Shown: in pieces, positions 27,683-36,200 of the stretch
Layout: each line of letters opens with the position of its first letter
Numbering within the stretch: the first letter of the stretch is position 1
Origin: Lewinella sp041392765
Lineage (GTDB): Bacteria; Bacteroidota; Bacteroidia; Chitinophagales; Saprospiraceae
DNA length: 64,000 nucleotides
Assembly (NCBI GenBank): GCA_041392765.1
Contig: JAWKLL010000006.1
Span: 100,503-164,502, forward strand
Direction of reading: 5' to 3'
Made by a program: the position numbers and the translations under genes
The notes under the pieces: generated by a model
Told to the model about the DNA's origin: nothing
The model's database searches: none
The model's input: only the letters and a program-made list of their open reading frames with translations

Positions 27683-30600
27683 ATGGAGGCCAGAGATAAT
27701 TATGGTTTATTGGTAGAGAAGTTGGATCAGTTCATCCGCAAGTATTACGTTAACCAATTGATTCGGGGGGGATTGTATTTCATCGGTGCCGCCCTGCTCC
27801 TATTTTTGGCGGTAAGCTTAGCAGAATACTACTTCAATTTTGATACCACAGGTAGGAAAATCCTTTTCTTCGGGTTTATTGGCACTAGCTTAATCATGCT
27901 GGCAGCTTGGGTGTTCCGCCCCCTACTGTCCTACTTCAAATTGGGTAGTATCATCTCCCACGAGCAGGCAGCCCAAATCATTGGCGACCACTTCAGCAAT
28001 GTAAAAGACAAACTGCTGAATGTGCTACAGCTTCGCTCCCAAGCCGACAGCGCCGAAAACAAAGCACTTATCTTAGCAAGCATCAACCAAAAATCGGAAG
28101 AAATAAAACCCGTCCCCTTCCAGTCTGCTATCGACCTGCAAAAAAACCGCCAGTATCTCAAATATGCCTTACCGCCACTGTTGGTGCTATTGGTGTTGCT
28201 GCTGGCTGCCCCCACCGTTATCAAGGATCCGACTCGCCGATTGATTCGCAACAACCAAGCATTCACGCCCCCAGCACCTTTCCACTTCAAAGTGGTCGCT
28301 GACGACCTCTCCGTAGTGCAGTTTGGCGATTTCAAACTAGAGGTAGAAATAGATGGCGATCAATTGCCCAACGAAGTATATATCGATGTGGACAATTACC
28401 AATACCGACTAACCAAGGATGCCGCCAACCGCTTCTCACACCAGTTTAGCAATGTACAAAAAGATACTCGCTTCTCCTTATTTGCCAGTGGGGTAAACTC
28501 GGAGGAATACACCCTGGAAGTGTTGAAAAAACCCAACATTGCCACTTTTGAGGTATCATTGGATTACCCCGCTTATCTAGGTCGCAAAGACGAAACGCTC
28601 GACAATATCGGCGATATCACCGTACCCGTAGGCACGCAAATCAAATGGGTGTTCAATGCGCTGCAAACCGACGAACTGCAAATCGTCTTTTCCGATGAAA
28701 AGGAAATACGGGCTGCTAAAAGATTCGACGACGACTTCTTCAGTATGGAAAAGCGGGCGATGCGCGATATGACCTACAAGCTTTTTGTTTCTAATGCGCA
28801 ATTACCCCTAGCGGATTCTATCGGTTACTCCCTAAGTGTCATTCCCGATCTGTATCCAGAAATTAACGTGGAGGTATTCCAAGATAGCAGCATTCAACGA
28901 CTTGTTTATTTCATTGGCGATGCTTCCGACGATTATGGCCTGAGTAGTCTCCAATTTCACTACCGCATCACGAGCGAAGATGGCAAGGAGCAAAAGCCCG
29001 TATCCATACCCGTGGAAATTGCCGTGGGTAAAGCCACTAAATACGATTACACTTTTGATATCAACGAGCTGAATTTAGCGCCAGGCGATAATGTCACCTA
29101 CTACTTTGAGGTGTTCGACAATGATGGCGTAAACGGACGCAAGTCTTCCCGTACCTCCCTCATGACTTATGCCATGCCCACCAAAGAGGAATTGGCTGAA
29201 AAAATTGAGCAAAACGAGGAAAAAATAAAGGAAAACTTGGAAGCCGCCTTGAAAGAAACCAAGGAAATTCAAGATCGGATGAAGGAAATGCGCGAGCAAT
29301 TGCTTCAAGAAAAAGAATTAGATTGGCAAGACCGAAAAGAACTGGAGCGCATGCTGGAACGCCAAAAAGAACTGCAACAGCAGATTGAAGAGGCGCAACA
29401 ACAGTTTGAAGAAAACATCCAAAATCAGGAACAACTATCGCCACAAGAGCAACGCATTCAGGAAAAGCAGCAGCAGTTGCAGAAAATGTTCGAAGAGTCT
29501 ATCAGCGAGGAGATGCAGGAACTGATGAAGCAAATTGAGGAACTCCTACAGGAACTGAACAAGGATGAAGCGTTGGAAAAATTGGAGGAAATGGAACTCA
29601 GCGACGAGGAGTTGGAGATGGAGTTGGATCGCATGATGGAGATGTACAAGCAGTTGGAACTGGAGCAAGACATGCAGGAAACCATCGAACAGTTGGAGGA
29701 ACTGGCCGAAAAACAGGAAGAACTGGCCGAGCAAACCAAAGACAATGAACTCCCTCAGGAAGAACTGCAAGAAAAACAAGAAGAAATCAACAAGGAGTTC
29801 GAGGAGATTCAAGAGAAAATGGAGGAGATGAAAGAAAAGAACGAGGAGTTGGAAAACCCTATGGAAATGGGAGACTTTGAGGAGCAATCCGAGTCCATTG
29901 AAGAAGAACTGAACGACAGCGAGGAACAATTAGAGCAACAGAACAACAGCGGGGCAAGCCAATCTCAGAAAAAAGCAGGCGCCAAGATGAAAAGCATGGC
30001 AGGCATGATGTCGATGCAGATGCAGAGCCAGGAGATGGAGCAAATGGAAGAAGACATGCAAGCACTGCGCCAATTGCTAGAGAATTTGGTAACACTGTCC
30101 TTCGACCAAGAAAACCTCATCGCCGACTTCGACGAGGTAAACATCAATACGCCCCGATACGTGGGCTTGGTTCAGCAACAGTTTAAACTCAAGGACGATT
30201 TCAAACTCATACAGGACAGCTTACATGCCCTTAGCAAGCGGGTGTACCAAATCGAATCCTTTGTAACGGAAAAAGTAACGGAAATTCGCAGCAATATGCG
30301 CGAAAGCGTAGAAGAGTTGGAGGAAAGGCGAGTGCCACAGGCTTCAGAACACCAGCAACGCACCATGACCAATGTCAACGATCTGGCATTGATGTTGAGT
30401 GAAGTACTGAACCAGATGCAGCAGCAGATGTCGGGAATGATGTCTGGCAACCAGATGTGCAACAACCCGGGAGACAGCCCCGGCAACAAACCCGGCAGTA
30501 AACCCGGCGACAAAATGAGCCCCGGCCAACAGTCGCTGAACGAAAGCCTGCAACAAATGAAAAAAGCTATGCAGGATGGGAAAGGCCCCACCAGCAAAGA

Positions 30601-31018
30601 ATTTGCCCAAATGGCCGCTCGACAAGCTGCTTTGCGGCAAGCTTTATCAAAAAAGCAGGCCGAACGCCAACAACAAGGCAAAGGAGCCGACGGCAAGCTC
30701 CAAGAGTTGATCGATGAGATGAACAAATCAGAAGAGGACTTGGTCAACAAACGCCTTACCAACGAAATGCTGGAACGTCAGCAAGACATCCTCAACCGCC
30801 TACTCGAACACGAAAAGGCAGAACGACAACAGGATCAGGACGAACGCAGAAAATCGGACACCGCTCGCCAACGCGAACGCGAACTGCCGCCCTCCCTCCA
30901 AGAATACCTCAAGCAACGAGAAGCCGAAATTGACATGTTCAAAACCGTTTCTCCTGCCTTGAAACCGTACTATAAATACCTCGTGGACGAGTATTTTAAC
31001 ACCCTTCGTGTCAATTAA
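27683..31018 (+). CDS. DUF4175-family membrane protein with long acidic coiled coil
   Basis: An intact 1111-residue protein. Membrane segments lie near residues 28-48, 58-78 and 156-176. A beta-rich periplasmic-type region (180-480) contains DYPAYLGRKDETLDNIGD and several Ig-like stretches. From about 500 to 790 a Glu/Gln/Lys/Met-rich coiled coil runs nearly unbroken (MREQLLQEKELDWQDRKE, LEEMELSDEELEMELDR). A Met/Gln-rich linker and a GNKPGSKPGDK-type repeat (about 935-955) follow. Many Bacteroidota encode DUF4175 proteins, and their role is unknown. The size and coiled coil suggest an envelope scaffold. It stands in its own transcription unit ending in a terminator at 31026. Confidence 0.85.
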   Translation: MEARDNYGLLVEKLDQFIRKYYVNQLIRGGLYFIGAALLLFLAVSLAEYYFNFDTTGRKILFFGFIGTSLIMLAAWVFRPLLSYFKLGSIISHEQAAQIIGDHFSNVKDKLLNVLQLRSQADSAENKALILASINQKSEEIKPVPFQSAIDLQKNRQYLKYALPPLLVLLVLLLAAPTVIKDPTRRLIRNNQAFTPPAPFHFKVVADDLSVVQFGDFKLEVEIDGDQLPNEVYIDVDNYQYRLTKDAANRFSHQFSNVQKDTRFSLFASGVNSEEYTLEVLKKPNIATFEVSLDYPAYLGRKDETLDNIGDITVPVGTQIKWVFNALQTDELQIVFSDEKEIRAAKRFDDDFFSMEKRAMRDMTYKLFVSNAQLPLADSIGYSLSVIPDLYPEINVEVFQDSSIQRLVYFIGDASDDYGLSSLQFHYRITSEDGKEQKPVSIPVEIAVGKATKYDYTFDINELNLAPGDNVTYYFEVFDNDGVNGRKSSRTSLMTYAMPTKEELAEKIEQNEEKIKENLEAALKETKEIQDRMKEMREQLLQEKELDWQDRKELERMLERQKELQQQIEEAQQQFEENIQNQEQLSPQEQRIQEKQQQLQKMFEESISEEMQELMKQIEELLQELNKDEALEKLEEMELSDEELEMELDRMMEMYKQLELEQDMQETIEQLEELAEKQEELAEQTKDNELPQEELQEKQEEINKEFEEIQEKMEEMKEKNEELENPMEMGDFEEQSESIEEELNDSEEQLEQQNNSGASQSQKKAGAKMKSMAGMMSMQMQSQEMEQMEEDMQALRQLLENLVTLSFDQENLIADFDEVNINTPRYVGLVQQQFKLKDDFKLIQDSLHALSKRVYQIESFVTEKVTEIRSNMRESVEELEERRVPQASEHQQRTMTNVNDLALMLSEVLNQMQQQMSGMMSGNQMCNNPGDSPGNKPGSKPGDKMSPGQQSLNESLQQMKKAMQDGKGPTSKEFAQMAARQAALRQALSKKQAERQQQGKGADGKLQELIDEMNKSEEDLVNKRLTNEMLERQQDILNRLLEHEKAERQQDQDERRKSDTARQRERELPPSLQEYLKQREAEIDMFKTVSPALKPYYKYLVDEYFNTLRVN

Positions 31019-31025
31019 ACAATAA

Positions 31026-31065
31026 AAGGGATGTCTGCCTCTTGACAAATTGGTAAACATCCCTT
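31026..31065 (+). terminator. Terminator of the DUF4175 gene
   Basis: AAGGGATGT and ACATCCCTT (9 bp, exact) form a hairpin beginning eight bases after the stop codon and followed by ACTTTTG. The same bases overlap the promoter of the next gene. Confidence 0.7.
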
Positions 31066-31072
31066 ACTTTTG
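31042..31072 (+). promoter_or_regulatory. Bacteroidota-type promoter overlapping the terminator
   Basis: TTG (31042-31044), a 20-base spacer and TACTTTTG (31065-31072) match the consensus. The promoter drives the ATPase-ybeY pair, and its spacer includes the right arm of the upstream terminator hairpin. Confidence 0.65.
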
Positions 31073-31181
31073 TATTCCAACCGACCACCCATACAGCCAA
31101 ATCAGGCTTCGCATCCCAAAACATATACTTCAACGCCAGGCTGTTTAGCCTTACTGTTTTATTTCATCATTACCATTGCTT

Positions 31182-31595
31182 ATGACGAAGACAAGTACAC
31201 AACCTTTTCTGCTTAGGCTTGCCTCCGATCCCGCCAACATCGCACAAGTAGAGCAATTTGTGACACACATCGTCCAGCGTTACCGCCTCAATGCCGATCA
31301 GCATGGTAACCTGCTCATCAGCCTCACCGAAGCCGTCAACAACGCCATCATACACGGCAACTGCCAAGACAAACGCAAAAAGGTTTCCATCAGCCTACAG
31401 GAACGCAAAAACAGCTTAGCCATTCAAGTATCCGACGAAGGATGCGGCTTTGACTACCAAAGTGTACCCGACCCCACCAAAGAAGAAAACCTCTGCAAAT
31501 GCGGTGGTAGAGGGGTTTTCCTGATGCACCATCTATCCGATGCCATCGCCTTCCGCAACGGTGGCCGCACCGTTGAAATGCGGTTCAATATCTGA
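31182..31595 (+). CDS. RsbW/SpoIIAB-like ATP-binding protein (anti-sigma type)
   Basis: A protein of about 137 residues in the HATPase_c_2 family. It has the N box LTEAVNNAIIHGN, the G1 box VSDEGCGFD and the G2 box GGRGVFLM. RsbW-type kinases phosphorylate a STAS-domain antagonist and sequester a sigma factor, but no sigma, STAS or PP2C gene is adjacent. The ATG at 31182 is preferred over an in-frame TTG six bases upstream. The stop is six bases ahead of the ybeY start, so the two are cotranscribed from the promoter at 31042-31072. Confidence 0.88.
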   Translation: MTKTSTQPFLLRLASDPANIAQVEQFVTHIVQRYRLNADQHGNLLISLTEAVNNAIIHGNCQDKRKKVSISLQERKNSLAIQVSDEGCGFDYQSVPDPTKEENLCKCGGRGVFLMHHLSDAIAFRNGGRTVEMRFNI

Positions 31596-31600
31596 GTAAC

Positions 31601-32071
31601 ATGACTAGCCATTTTTTCCCGGCTCTCCCCGATGAAGCGCCGGAAACGGGTGTTTTTTTTCACGCGGAAGACGTTCCTATGCCCTCACTCGATGAAGAGG
31701 CCATCCACCAATGGATCAATCGCGTGATTGCCCTTCATCAATCCGTACTCGGAGAACTCAACTACATCTTCTGTAGCGACAACTACCTCCACCAATTGAA
31801 TGTGGAATACCTCGACCACGATACCCTTACCGACATTATCACTTTCCCTTACTCCCCTCCCCCACTCGTTCACGGCGACCTCTACATCAGCACCGAGCGC
31901 GTTGCCGACAATGCCCAAGATCGCAACTTACCCACAGAACAAGAACTCCTCCGCGTGATGATACACGGCGTACTCCACCTTTGCGGCTATGGAGACAAAA
32001 CCCCGGAAGAAGCCCAACAAATGCGCCAATGGGAAGAGGAGGCACTGCGTATTTATCCGTCAGTAATGTAA
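31601..32071 (+). CDS. ybeY: Endoribonuclease YbeY (rRNA maturation factor)
   Basis: A 156-residue single-strand-specific metallo-RNase that acts in 16S rRNA 3'-end maturation and 70S quality control. The metal motif reads MIHGVLHLCGYGD. The first two histidines are present, while the third ligand, His in E. coli (HGxLHLxGYDH), is Asp-like here, as in other Bacteroidota. Upstream motifs LNYIFCSDNYLHQLNVEYL, DTLTDIITFPY and GDLYIS are conserved. It is coupled to the RsbW-like gene. Confidence 0.94.
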   Translation: MTSHFFPALPDEAPETGVFFHAEDVPMPSLDEEAIHQWINRVIALHQSVLGELNYIFCSDNYLHQLNVEYLDHDTLTDIITFPYSPPPLVHGDLYISTERVADNAQDRNLPTEQELLRVMIHGVLHLCGYGDKTPEEAQQMRQWEEEALRIYPSVM

Positions 32072-32081
32072 TTTTTTGCAG

Positions 32082-32975
32082 CTATTGATTAACCGTAAAC
32101 ACGCGACTTACATTGAATCCGAAATGAATACCGCCATCACCCCAGTTGCCCGACGTTTCGGTGATGTACCCTTTTTCAATCATAGAAGTACTATTAGTAA
32201 AGTGGAGTTGAAACACATGTCCTCCCGTTTCTATATCGAACCCAATACTGAGCGCGTTTCGGTATCCATGAGCCAACTGATCGGGTAGTAAAAAAGTATA
32301 TTCCGCATTGAGTGCCAACCGTCGATTGATGCGAATACGCCCAGCAGTAGAAAGCGCATAAACATCATTGGCCTCGGCTTGGGTACGAACTAAATTTCGG
32401 TGTACCACCGTAGGAGAAAGTTGCCAAGAAACGGCATCGCTAAATTTACGCCCCAGTATGAGCTGGAAAGTATAATACAAGCGTGAAGAAAAGTAGTTAT
32501 CTCTATCAGGGTTAGCCCAGCGGAGGGTTTGTATAGCTGTACTGGCAAATAGGGCTGCTGTAACAGGCATCACCCGTTTTCCAGTGCTTTGACGAAGCCA
32601 TTTGAGTTTTGCAAAAGCATCGTACGTTTTCTCATAACTACTGCGCCCCAACCCAATAGTCAGCCGGTCGGAAATACCGTAATCAGCTCCAATCCGAATA
32701 CTAGCGTTATCCAACCCAAATAAATCATAGGCACCTTGGTTGAGCATACCAAACCGATGCGATATTTTAACATCAAGTACACCACCAGCCGTACTTTCTA
32801 ATGAATGATGATTGATAACTCTATTCGTTTTAAAGGCGGCAGTCACGTATTCCACTACGGGTTCATCTTCTCCTAACAAAGAAAGAAGATCATCTTCCTG
32901 AGCATGGAGCGAGAAAAGGTTCAGAAATAGCAGACAAAGCCCTATATATCGCATCGGCAGGTAGGTAATCATCAT
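32082..32975 (-). CDS. DUF5777 family outer-membrane beta-barrel protein
   Basis: A 297-residue protein with an N-terminal signal peptide (GLCLLFLNLFSLHAQ) and alternating hydrophobic strands throughout. Motifs are TAAFKTNRVINHHSLES, LDVKISHRFG, DNASIRIGADYGISDRLTIG and the C-terminal GIHFGFNVSRVF. This matches DUF5777 proteins of Bacteroidota, which are usually encoded with YceI and cytochrome-c lipoproteins, as here. It probably sits in the outer membrane. It is the last gene of a minus-strand run with the YceI gene five bases upstream. A porin-like role is possible but not shown. Confidence 0.85.
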   Translation of the reverse strand: MMITYLPMRYIGLCLLFLNLFSLHAQEDDLLSLLGEDEPVVEYVTAAFKTNRVINHHSLESTAGGVLDVKISHRFGMLNQGAYDLFGLDNASIRIGADYGISDRLTIGLGRSSYEKTYDAFAKLKWLRQSTGKRVMPVTAALFASTAIQTLRWANPDRDNYFSSRLYYTFQLILGRKFSDAVSWQLSPTVVHRNLVRTQAEANDVYALSTAGRIRINRRLALNAEYTFLLPDQLAHGYRNALSIGFDIETGGHVFQLHFTNSTSMIEKGYITETSGNWGDGGIHFGFNVSRVFTVNQ

Positions 32976-32979
32976 TGCA

Positions 32980-33534
32980 TTACTTATTAAAAATCTGATA
33001 GTTGGCTTGTACTTTGATGTTTATTTCTTTGGCGATATTATCCCGAACGACGGCAGGTATTTCAATACCATAATCAGCAACCGCCACTTGGAAAGAAGAA
33101 GAACCTTGTATCGCACCGCTTTTGATGGTAAACGTAGCAGGAAGGGTAACTTGTTGGGTTTTTCCATGTATAGAGAGACTACCTGCAACCTTAACCTGAT
33201 AGACACCATCGGCTTTCCAGTTCACTTGGCTATCAGGCGTTAATTGGCCTTTGAAGGAAGCTTTAGGGAATTGATCGCTCTCCATGTAGTTTTCATTGAA
33301 ATGTTCTTGCATTAGTGCTTTTTCAAACTGAAAACCTTTGATGAGTACGGCAAATTCCAGCCGGTTAGTTTCGGTATCTAATACCGTGGTAGCCGTATTG
33401 TTGTGAGCTTCAATTTTTTCGACGACTGCATCGGAGAAGAAGGAAATTTTCCCTTCACGGGTAAAGAATTTCTGGGCAGATAGCGCACCCACCATCAACA
33501 AGGCTACTGCCGATAAAAAGATTGTTTTTTTCAT
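32980..33534 (-). CDS. YceI-family lipid-binding periplasmic protein (paralogue A)
   Basis: A 184-residue protein with a clear signal peptide (ALLMVGALSAQ) and the lipocalin-like YceI fold: KISFFSDAVVEKIEAHN, FAVLIKGFQFEKALMQEHF, YMESDQFPKASFKG, GSLSIHGKTQQVTLP. YceI proteins bind polyisoprenoid chains. It shares the HFNENYxES and IAxEINxKVxA patterns with the YceI protein at 39073-39630. A short palindrome GTCCATT-AAAA-AATGGAC lies in its leader at 33561-33578. It is followed at once by the DUF5777 gene. Confidence 0.93.
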   Translation of the reverse strand: MKKTIFLSAVALLMVGALSAQKFFTREGKISFFSDAVVEKIEAHNNTATTVLDTETNRLEFAVLIKGFQFEKALMQEHFNENYMESDQFPKASFKGQLTPDSQVNWKADGVYQVKVAGSLSIHGKTQQVTLPATFTIKSGAIQGSSSFQVAVADYGIEIPAVVRDNIAKEINIKVQANYQIFNK

Positions 33535-33632
33535 TATCAGGTTGTTTTAAGAAATGTTATGTCCATTAAAAAATGGACGACTGGGCACTCCAGAAAGTGG
33601 CACTGCCTTTGTACATTACGCGAAGATTGATT

Positions 33633-34043
33633 TCAAATTTCCACGCACCGCACCAACACTACGTCCATAAGCTTGCCTGTGCATTTACCTTTTAGGGTAA
33701 TACTTTCACCTGGAGTAAAATCGGTTCTTTTATGGGAGGAATGGGTGTCTAATTCACAGATAACCCCAAACATAGGGTCGCCACTTTCTAGCATTATTTT
33801 GACTTGGCCATTGTCGTCTTTACTGGAAGACACGACTGTACCTGTGATAAGGATGACCTTATCTAGATAGGCGGTATTAGCAGTAAGTTCGTCTGTGTCA
33901 AATTCAGAAAACAGCTTAGTTGCCTCAAAGGCAATATCGGAATTAGCAAGAAGCATATCTTCATGCGGCTTATTCCACAACTTATATCCCAAAAAAACTC
34001 CAGCTAAAACCAGTAGGAGGAGATAGGGAAGATACTTTTTCAT
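33633..34043 (-). CDS. OB-fold (tRNA_anti-like) membrane-anchored protein
   Basis: From the ATG at 34043 the protein has 136 residues: a membrane anchor (YLPYLLLLVLAGVFLGY), a helical linker, and an OB-fold core with VILITGTVVSSSKDDNGQVKIML, GVICELD and GESITLKGKCTG. This resembles the tRNA_anti-like family (PF12869) common in Bacteroidota. A longer start at 34190 would overlap the upstream cytochrome gene heavily and adds unlikely sequence. The role is unknown. The conserved KGKCTG/VRCV cysteines are notable. It lies within the cytochrome-YceI cluster. Confidence 0.75.
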   Translation of the reverse strand: MKKYLPYLLLLVLAGVFLGYKLWNKPHEDMLLANSDIAFEATKLFSEFDTDELTANTAYLDKVILITGTVVSSSKDDNGQVKIMLESGDPMFGVICELDTHSSHKRTDFTPGESITLKGKCTGKLMDVVLVRCVEI

Positions 34044-34086
34044 AAAAAGGGATTTGTGTGTCATCCATACGGATCGGATAACGCAG

Positions 34087-34452
34087 TTAATTATTAGGGG
34101 CACCATCTTGAATCCAAGCTTCAATTTTTTGGATGGTACACTCCACCAATGGAGGTTGGTTCTGAGGCATTGGAGAAAACCCAGACACATGCCGAATCGC
34201 CCCTAAGAGACGGCCATTGTCCACATAATTTTTCAGATTTTCATAGCCTTCCAGCGTTACATTACCAAAATTAGCAGCTGCGCTATGACAGGCATTGCAA
34301 TTTTGTTGAATGATTGAGGCCACAACGCCTGAGTAGGTAACATTGTCGGTAGCACAATCAAGGGTGGGGTATAGTTCTTCTTCCACATCATAATAGCACC
34401 CCGAAAAGGCGAGTACAAGAAAAAAAACTATACTCTTACAGATTTTCGACAT
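34087..34452 (-). CDS. c-type cytochrome lipoprotein (single haem)
   Basis: A 121-residue lipoprotein (signal VFFLVLAFSGC) with one haem-binding CNACH motif and a likely Met ligand in PMPQ. Its C-terminal half, GAIRHVSGFSPMPQ and IEAWIQDGAPNN, is closely similar to the end of the neighbouring two-haem protein, so the two are paralogues. Proteins of this planctomycete-cytochrome-like type are surface or periplasmic electron carriers. It lies six bases downstream of the larger cytochrome gene and 43 bases before the OB-fold gene. Confidence 0.88.
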   Translation of the reverse strand: MSKICKSIVFFLVLAFSGCYYDVEEELYPTLDCATDNVTYSGVVASIIQQNCNACHSAAANFGNVTLEGYENLKNYVDNGRLLGAIRHVSGFSPMPQNQPPLVECTIQKIEAWIQDGAPNN

Positions 34453-34458
34453 AACTGG

Positions 34459-35265
34459 TTAATTATTTAGGGCACCTGCATTAATCCAAGCAACGATTTG
34501 ACCAATGTAACAATCTGAGAGCTGGTTTCCTCCTTGCGGCATTGGCTGATAGCCATTGTCGTGCCGGATGGAACCCGCCAATCGACCATTGGCGGCTACC
34601 GTTTGCACCCCACCATAATTGGAAAGGTTGATCCCACCAGAAGGGGGATTGCCGCTATGGCATCCCACGCAGTAGGTTTGTAAAATAGGTAGCACGGTAT
34701 TACTAAAACTAACAGATGTAGTATCACAACCCGTAGCAGCAGGGTCACAATTCAAATCCTGAGCACCTTGTAGAATCCATCGTTCAATCAGGCTGATTTG
34801 TTCTGCTGACAAACGGCTGCTGGGCGGTGGAGGCATTACTTTGTCGGGGTCAGATTCTGTGATGACTTCGTATAATTCACTATCGCCCAAATCAAAAGGC
34901 CGTACCTGTGCAGTGTTGATCACACTAGTATAAGATGTGAGCACTACACCATCTTGATGTGAAGCCGCATCATGACAACCACTAAAAGCACAGTTAGATT
35001 GCAGGATAGGTAATATCTGCAAAGAAAAATAAACCGAGTCGGGGTCACAGATGTGCCCCATACCACCCGTACCAGGGAAAGTATCTACCGGATTGTGAGT
35101 AGTATCCACAGGGTTCATATCTCCAGGGTCGGGAATATAAGGAGCATGCTGGCAGGTAGCAAAAAACACCAGAAGCCCCCCCAAGCAAAGTATCCAAAAA
35201 ATGGTTGGTTGTATTTTTCTCAAGGCGGTTGTATTAAGATGAAGCAAACATAAGCCCATTGCCAT
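34459..35265 (-). CDS. c-type cytochrome lipoprotein (two haem motifs)
   Basis: A 268-residue lipoprotein; the likely signal is LCLGGLLVFFATC. It has two haem sites: the unusual CX4CH motif CAFSGCH and the standard CVGCH. The first domain is followed by VMPPPPSSRLSAEQ and the second by GSIRHDNGYQPMPQ, either of which may carry the Met ligand. The linker after the lipid Cys is Pro/Asp/Thr-rich. It is the first gene of the run cytochrome-cytochrome-OB-YceI-DUF5777 and probably transfers electrons in the envelope. Confidence 0.85.
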   Translation of the reverse strand: MAMGLCLLHLNTTALRKIQPTIFWILCLGGLLVFFATCQHAPYIPDPGDMNPVDTTHNPVDTFPGTGGMGHICDPDSVYFSLQILPILQSNCAFSGCHDAASHQDGVVLTSYTSVINTAQVRPFDLGDSELYEVITESDPDKVMPPPPSSRLSAEQISLIERWILQGAQDLNCDPAATGCDTTSVSFSNTVLPILQTYCVGCHSGNPPSGGINLSNYGGVQTVAANGRLAGSIRHDNGYQPMPQGGNQLSDCYIGQIVAWINAGALNN

Positions 35266-35321
35266 TGGATGACAACTTATTCTTACTGAACAGGAAAAAT
35301 GAATAGCTGAACGGGATATTT

Positions 35322-35453
35322 AGTAATTTGACGGAAATAAGTGATCCCATTTTTGGCTTGGTTTTATGCACTAAGCGTAGGAATACTTGCACAAAGCGTG
35401 TGTATAAAGACAAGCCTTCAGAAAAAATGGAATCACTTATTTTTTCCCGTCCC
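35322..35453. repeat. Hairpin repeat, family 3 (copy A)
   Basis: An element of about 132 bp starting AGTAATTTGACGGAAATAA and ending in TTATTTTTTCCCGTCCC. The arms GTGATCCCATTTTT and AAAAAATGGAATCAC pair, giving a long hairpin. The inner part (GCACTAAGCGTAGGAATACT) is the near-identical inverse of the copy at 56226-56358. The right end touches the stop codon of the response regulator, so it may also act as a terminator. Confidence 0.85.
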
Positions 35454-36200
35454 TTAATTGGATTCTAACCATTTTTTAAAGAAAGGAGATCGTTCTGTGC
35501 TGACGATGGTATCAAAACCAACAGTAGGTGACAGTATCAGTTTTACCCTAGATTTGCTATAAGCATGCATTTCTTGGATGGCGTGAATGCCAATAATAAA
35601 TTGACGATTGATACGAAAAAAGATAGCGGAAGGCAACATCTCTTCCAATTTTTCTAGCGAATGATCCAGTGGGTATCTACGTCCTTCTTTAGTGACGATG
35701 AAAGTGATTTTACTTTCTGTATAGGCATACGCCAATTCGTGTGTTGCTACTAGTTTAATTTGTTGCCCCAACCGGATTAGAAAACGTTTCTCCTGACTTT
35801 CCACTTGCATTGCTCTAGCCAATGACTTATAATCTACCGTAGGCATTCTATGCTGCTGGTATTTGGTTAAAGCCGCCTGTAGTTCCTCTTTTTTTATAGG
35901 TTTCAAGAGGTAATCCACTGCATTTACTTTGAAAGCTTGGAGTGCATACTGGTCGTAGGCTGTAGTAAAAATAATAGGTGTATTTACCTCACAATGCTGG
36001 AAAATTTCAAAACTAGCACCATCGGCTAGGTGAATATCGAGTAATATCAAATCGGGCGCATTGTTATTACTCAACCAAGCAATACTTTCGGCAATACTTT
36101 CCAGTTGGCCTACGATCTCTGCTGCTGGAAGAAGTTCTTCTGTCATTTTTTGAATGCGGCGAGCTGCTGCGGGCTCATCTTCAATAATTAAGATTCTCAT
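35454..36200 (-). CDS. LytTR-family response regulator
   Basis: A 248-residue protein with an N-terminal receiver domain (IIEDEP acidic pocket, phospho-acceptor Asp55 in LILLDIHLADG, Lys in LLKPIKKEE) and a C-terminal LytTR DNA-binding domain (RFLIRLGQQIKLV, FFRINRQFIIG). It acts in the cytoplasm as a transcription factor. Its start overlaps the end of the sensor kinase gene by four bases, so the pair is coupled. The likely targets are the adjacent YceI, cytochrome or DUF5777 genes, by inference from position. Confidence 0.95.
   Translation of the reverse strand: MRILIIEDEPAAARRIQKMTEELLPAAEIVGQLESIAESIAWLSNNNAPDLILLDIHLADGASFEIFQHCEVNTPIIFTTAYDQYALQAFKVNAVDYLLKPIKKEELQAALTKYQQHRMPTVDYKSLARAMQVESQEKRFLIRLGQQIKLVATHELAYAYTESKITFIVTKEGRRYPLDHSLEKLEEMLPSAIFFRINRQFIIGIHAIQEMHAYSKSRVKLILSPTVGFDTIVSTERSPFFKKWLESN

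Noticed and set aside
29458..29929. Antisense ORFs of 95-127 residues inside the DUF4175 gene
   Set aside because: They are low-complexity Ser/Leu/Phe mirrors of the Glu/Gln coiled coil on the other strand, with no homology or start signals.
30476..30520. A tandem repeat or CRISPR-like array
   Set aside because: It is a short in-frame coding repeat for Gly/Asn/Lys/Pro within the DUF4175 gene. No spacer-repeat structure exists anywhere in the window.
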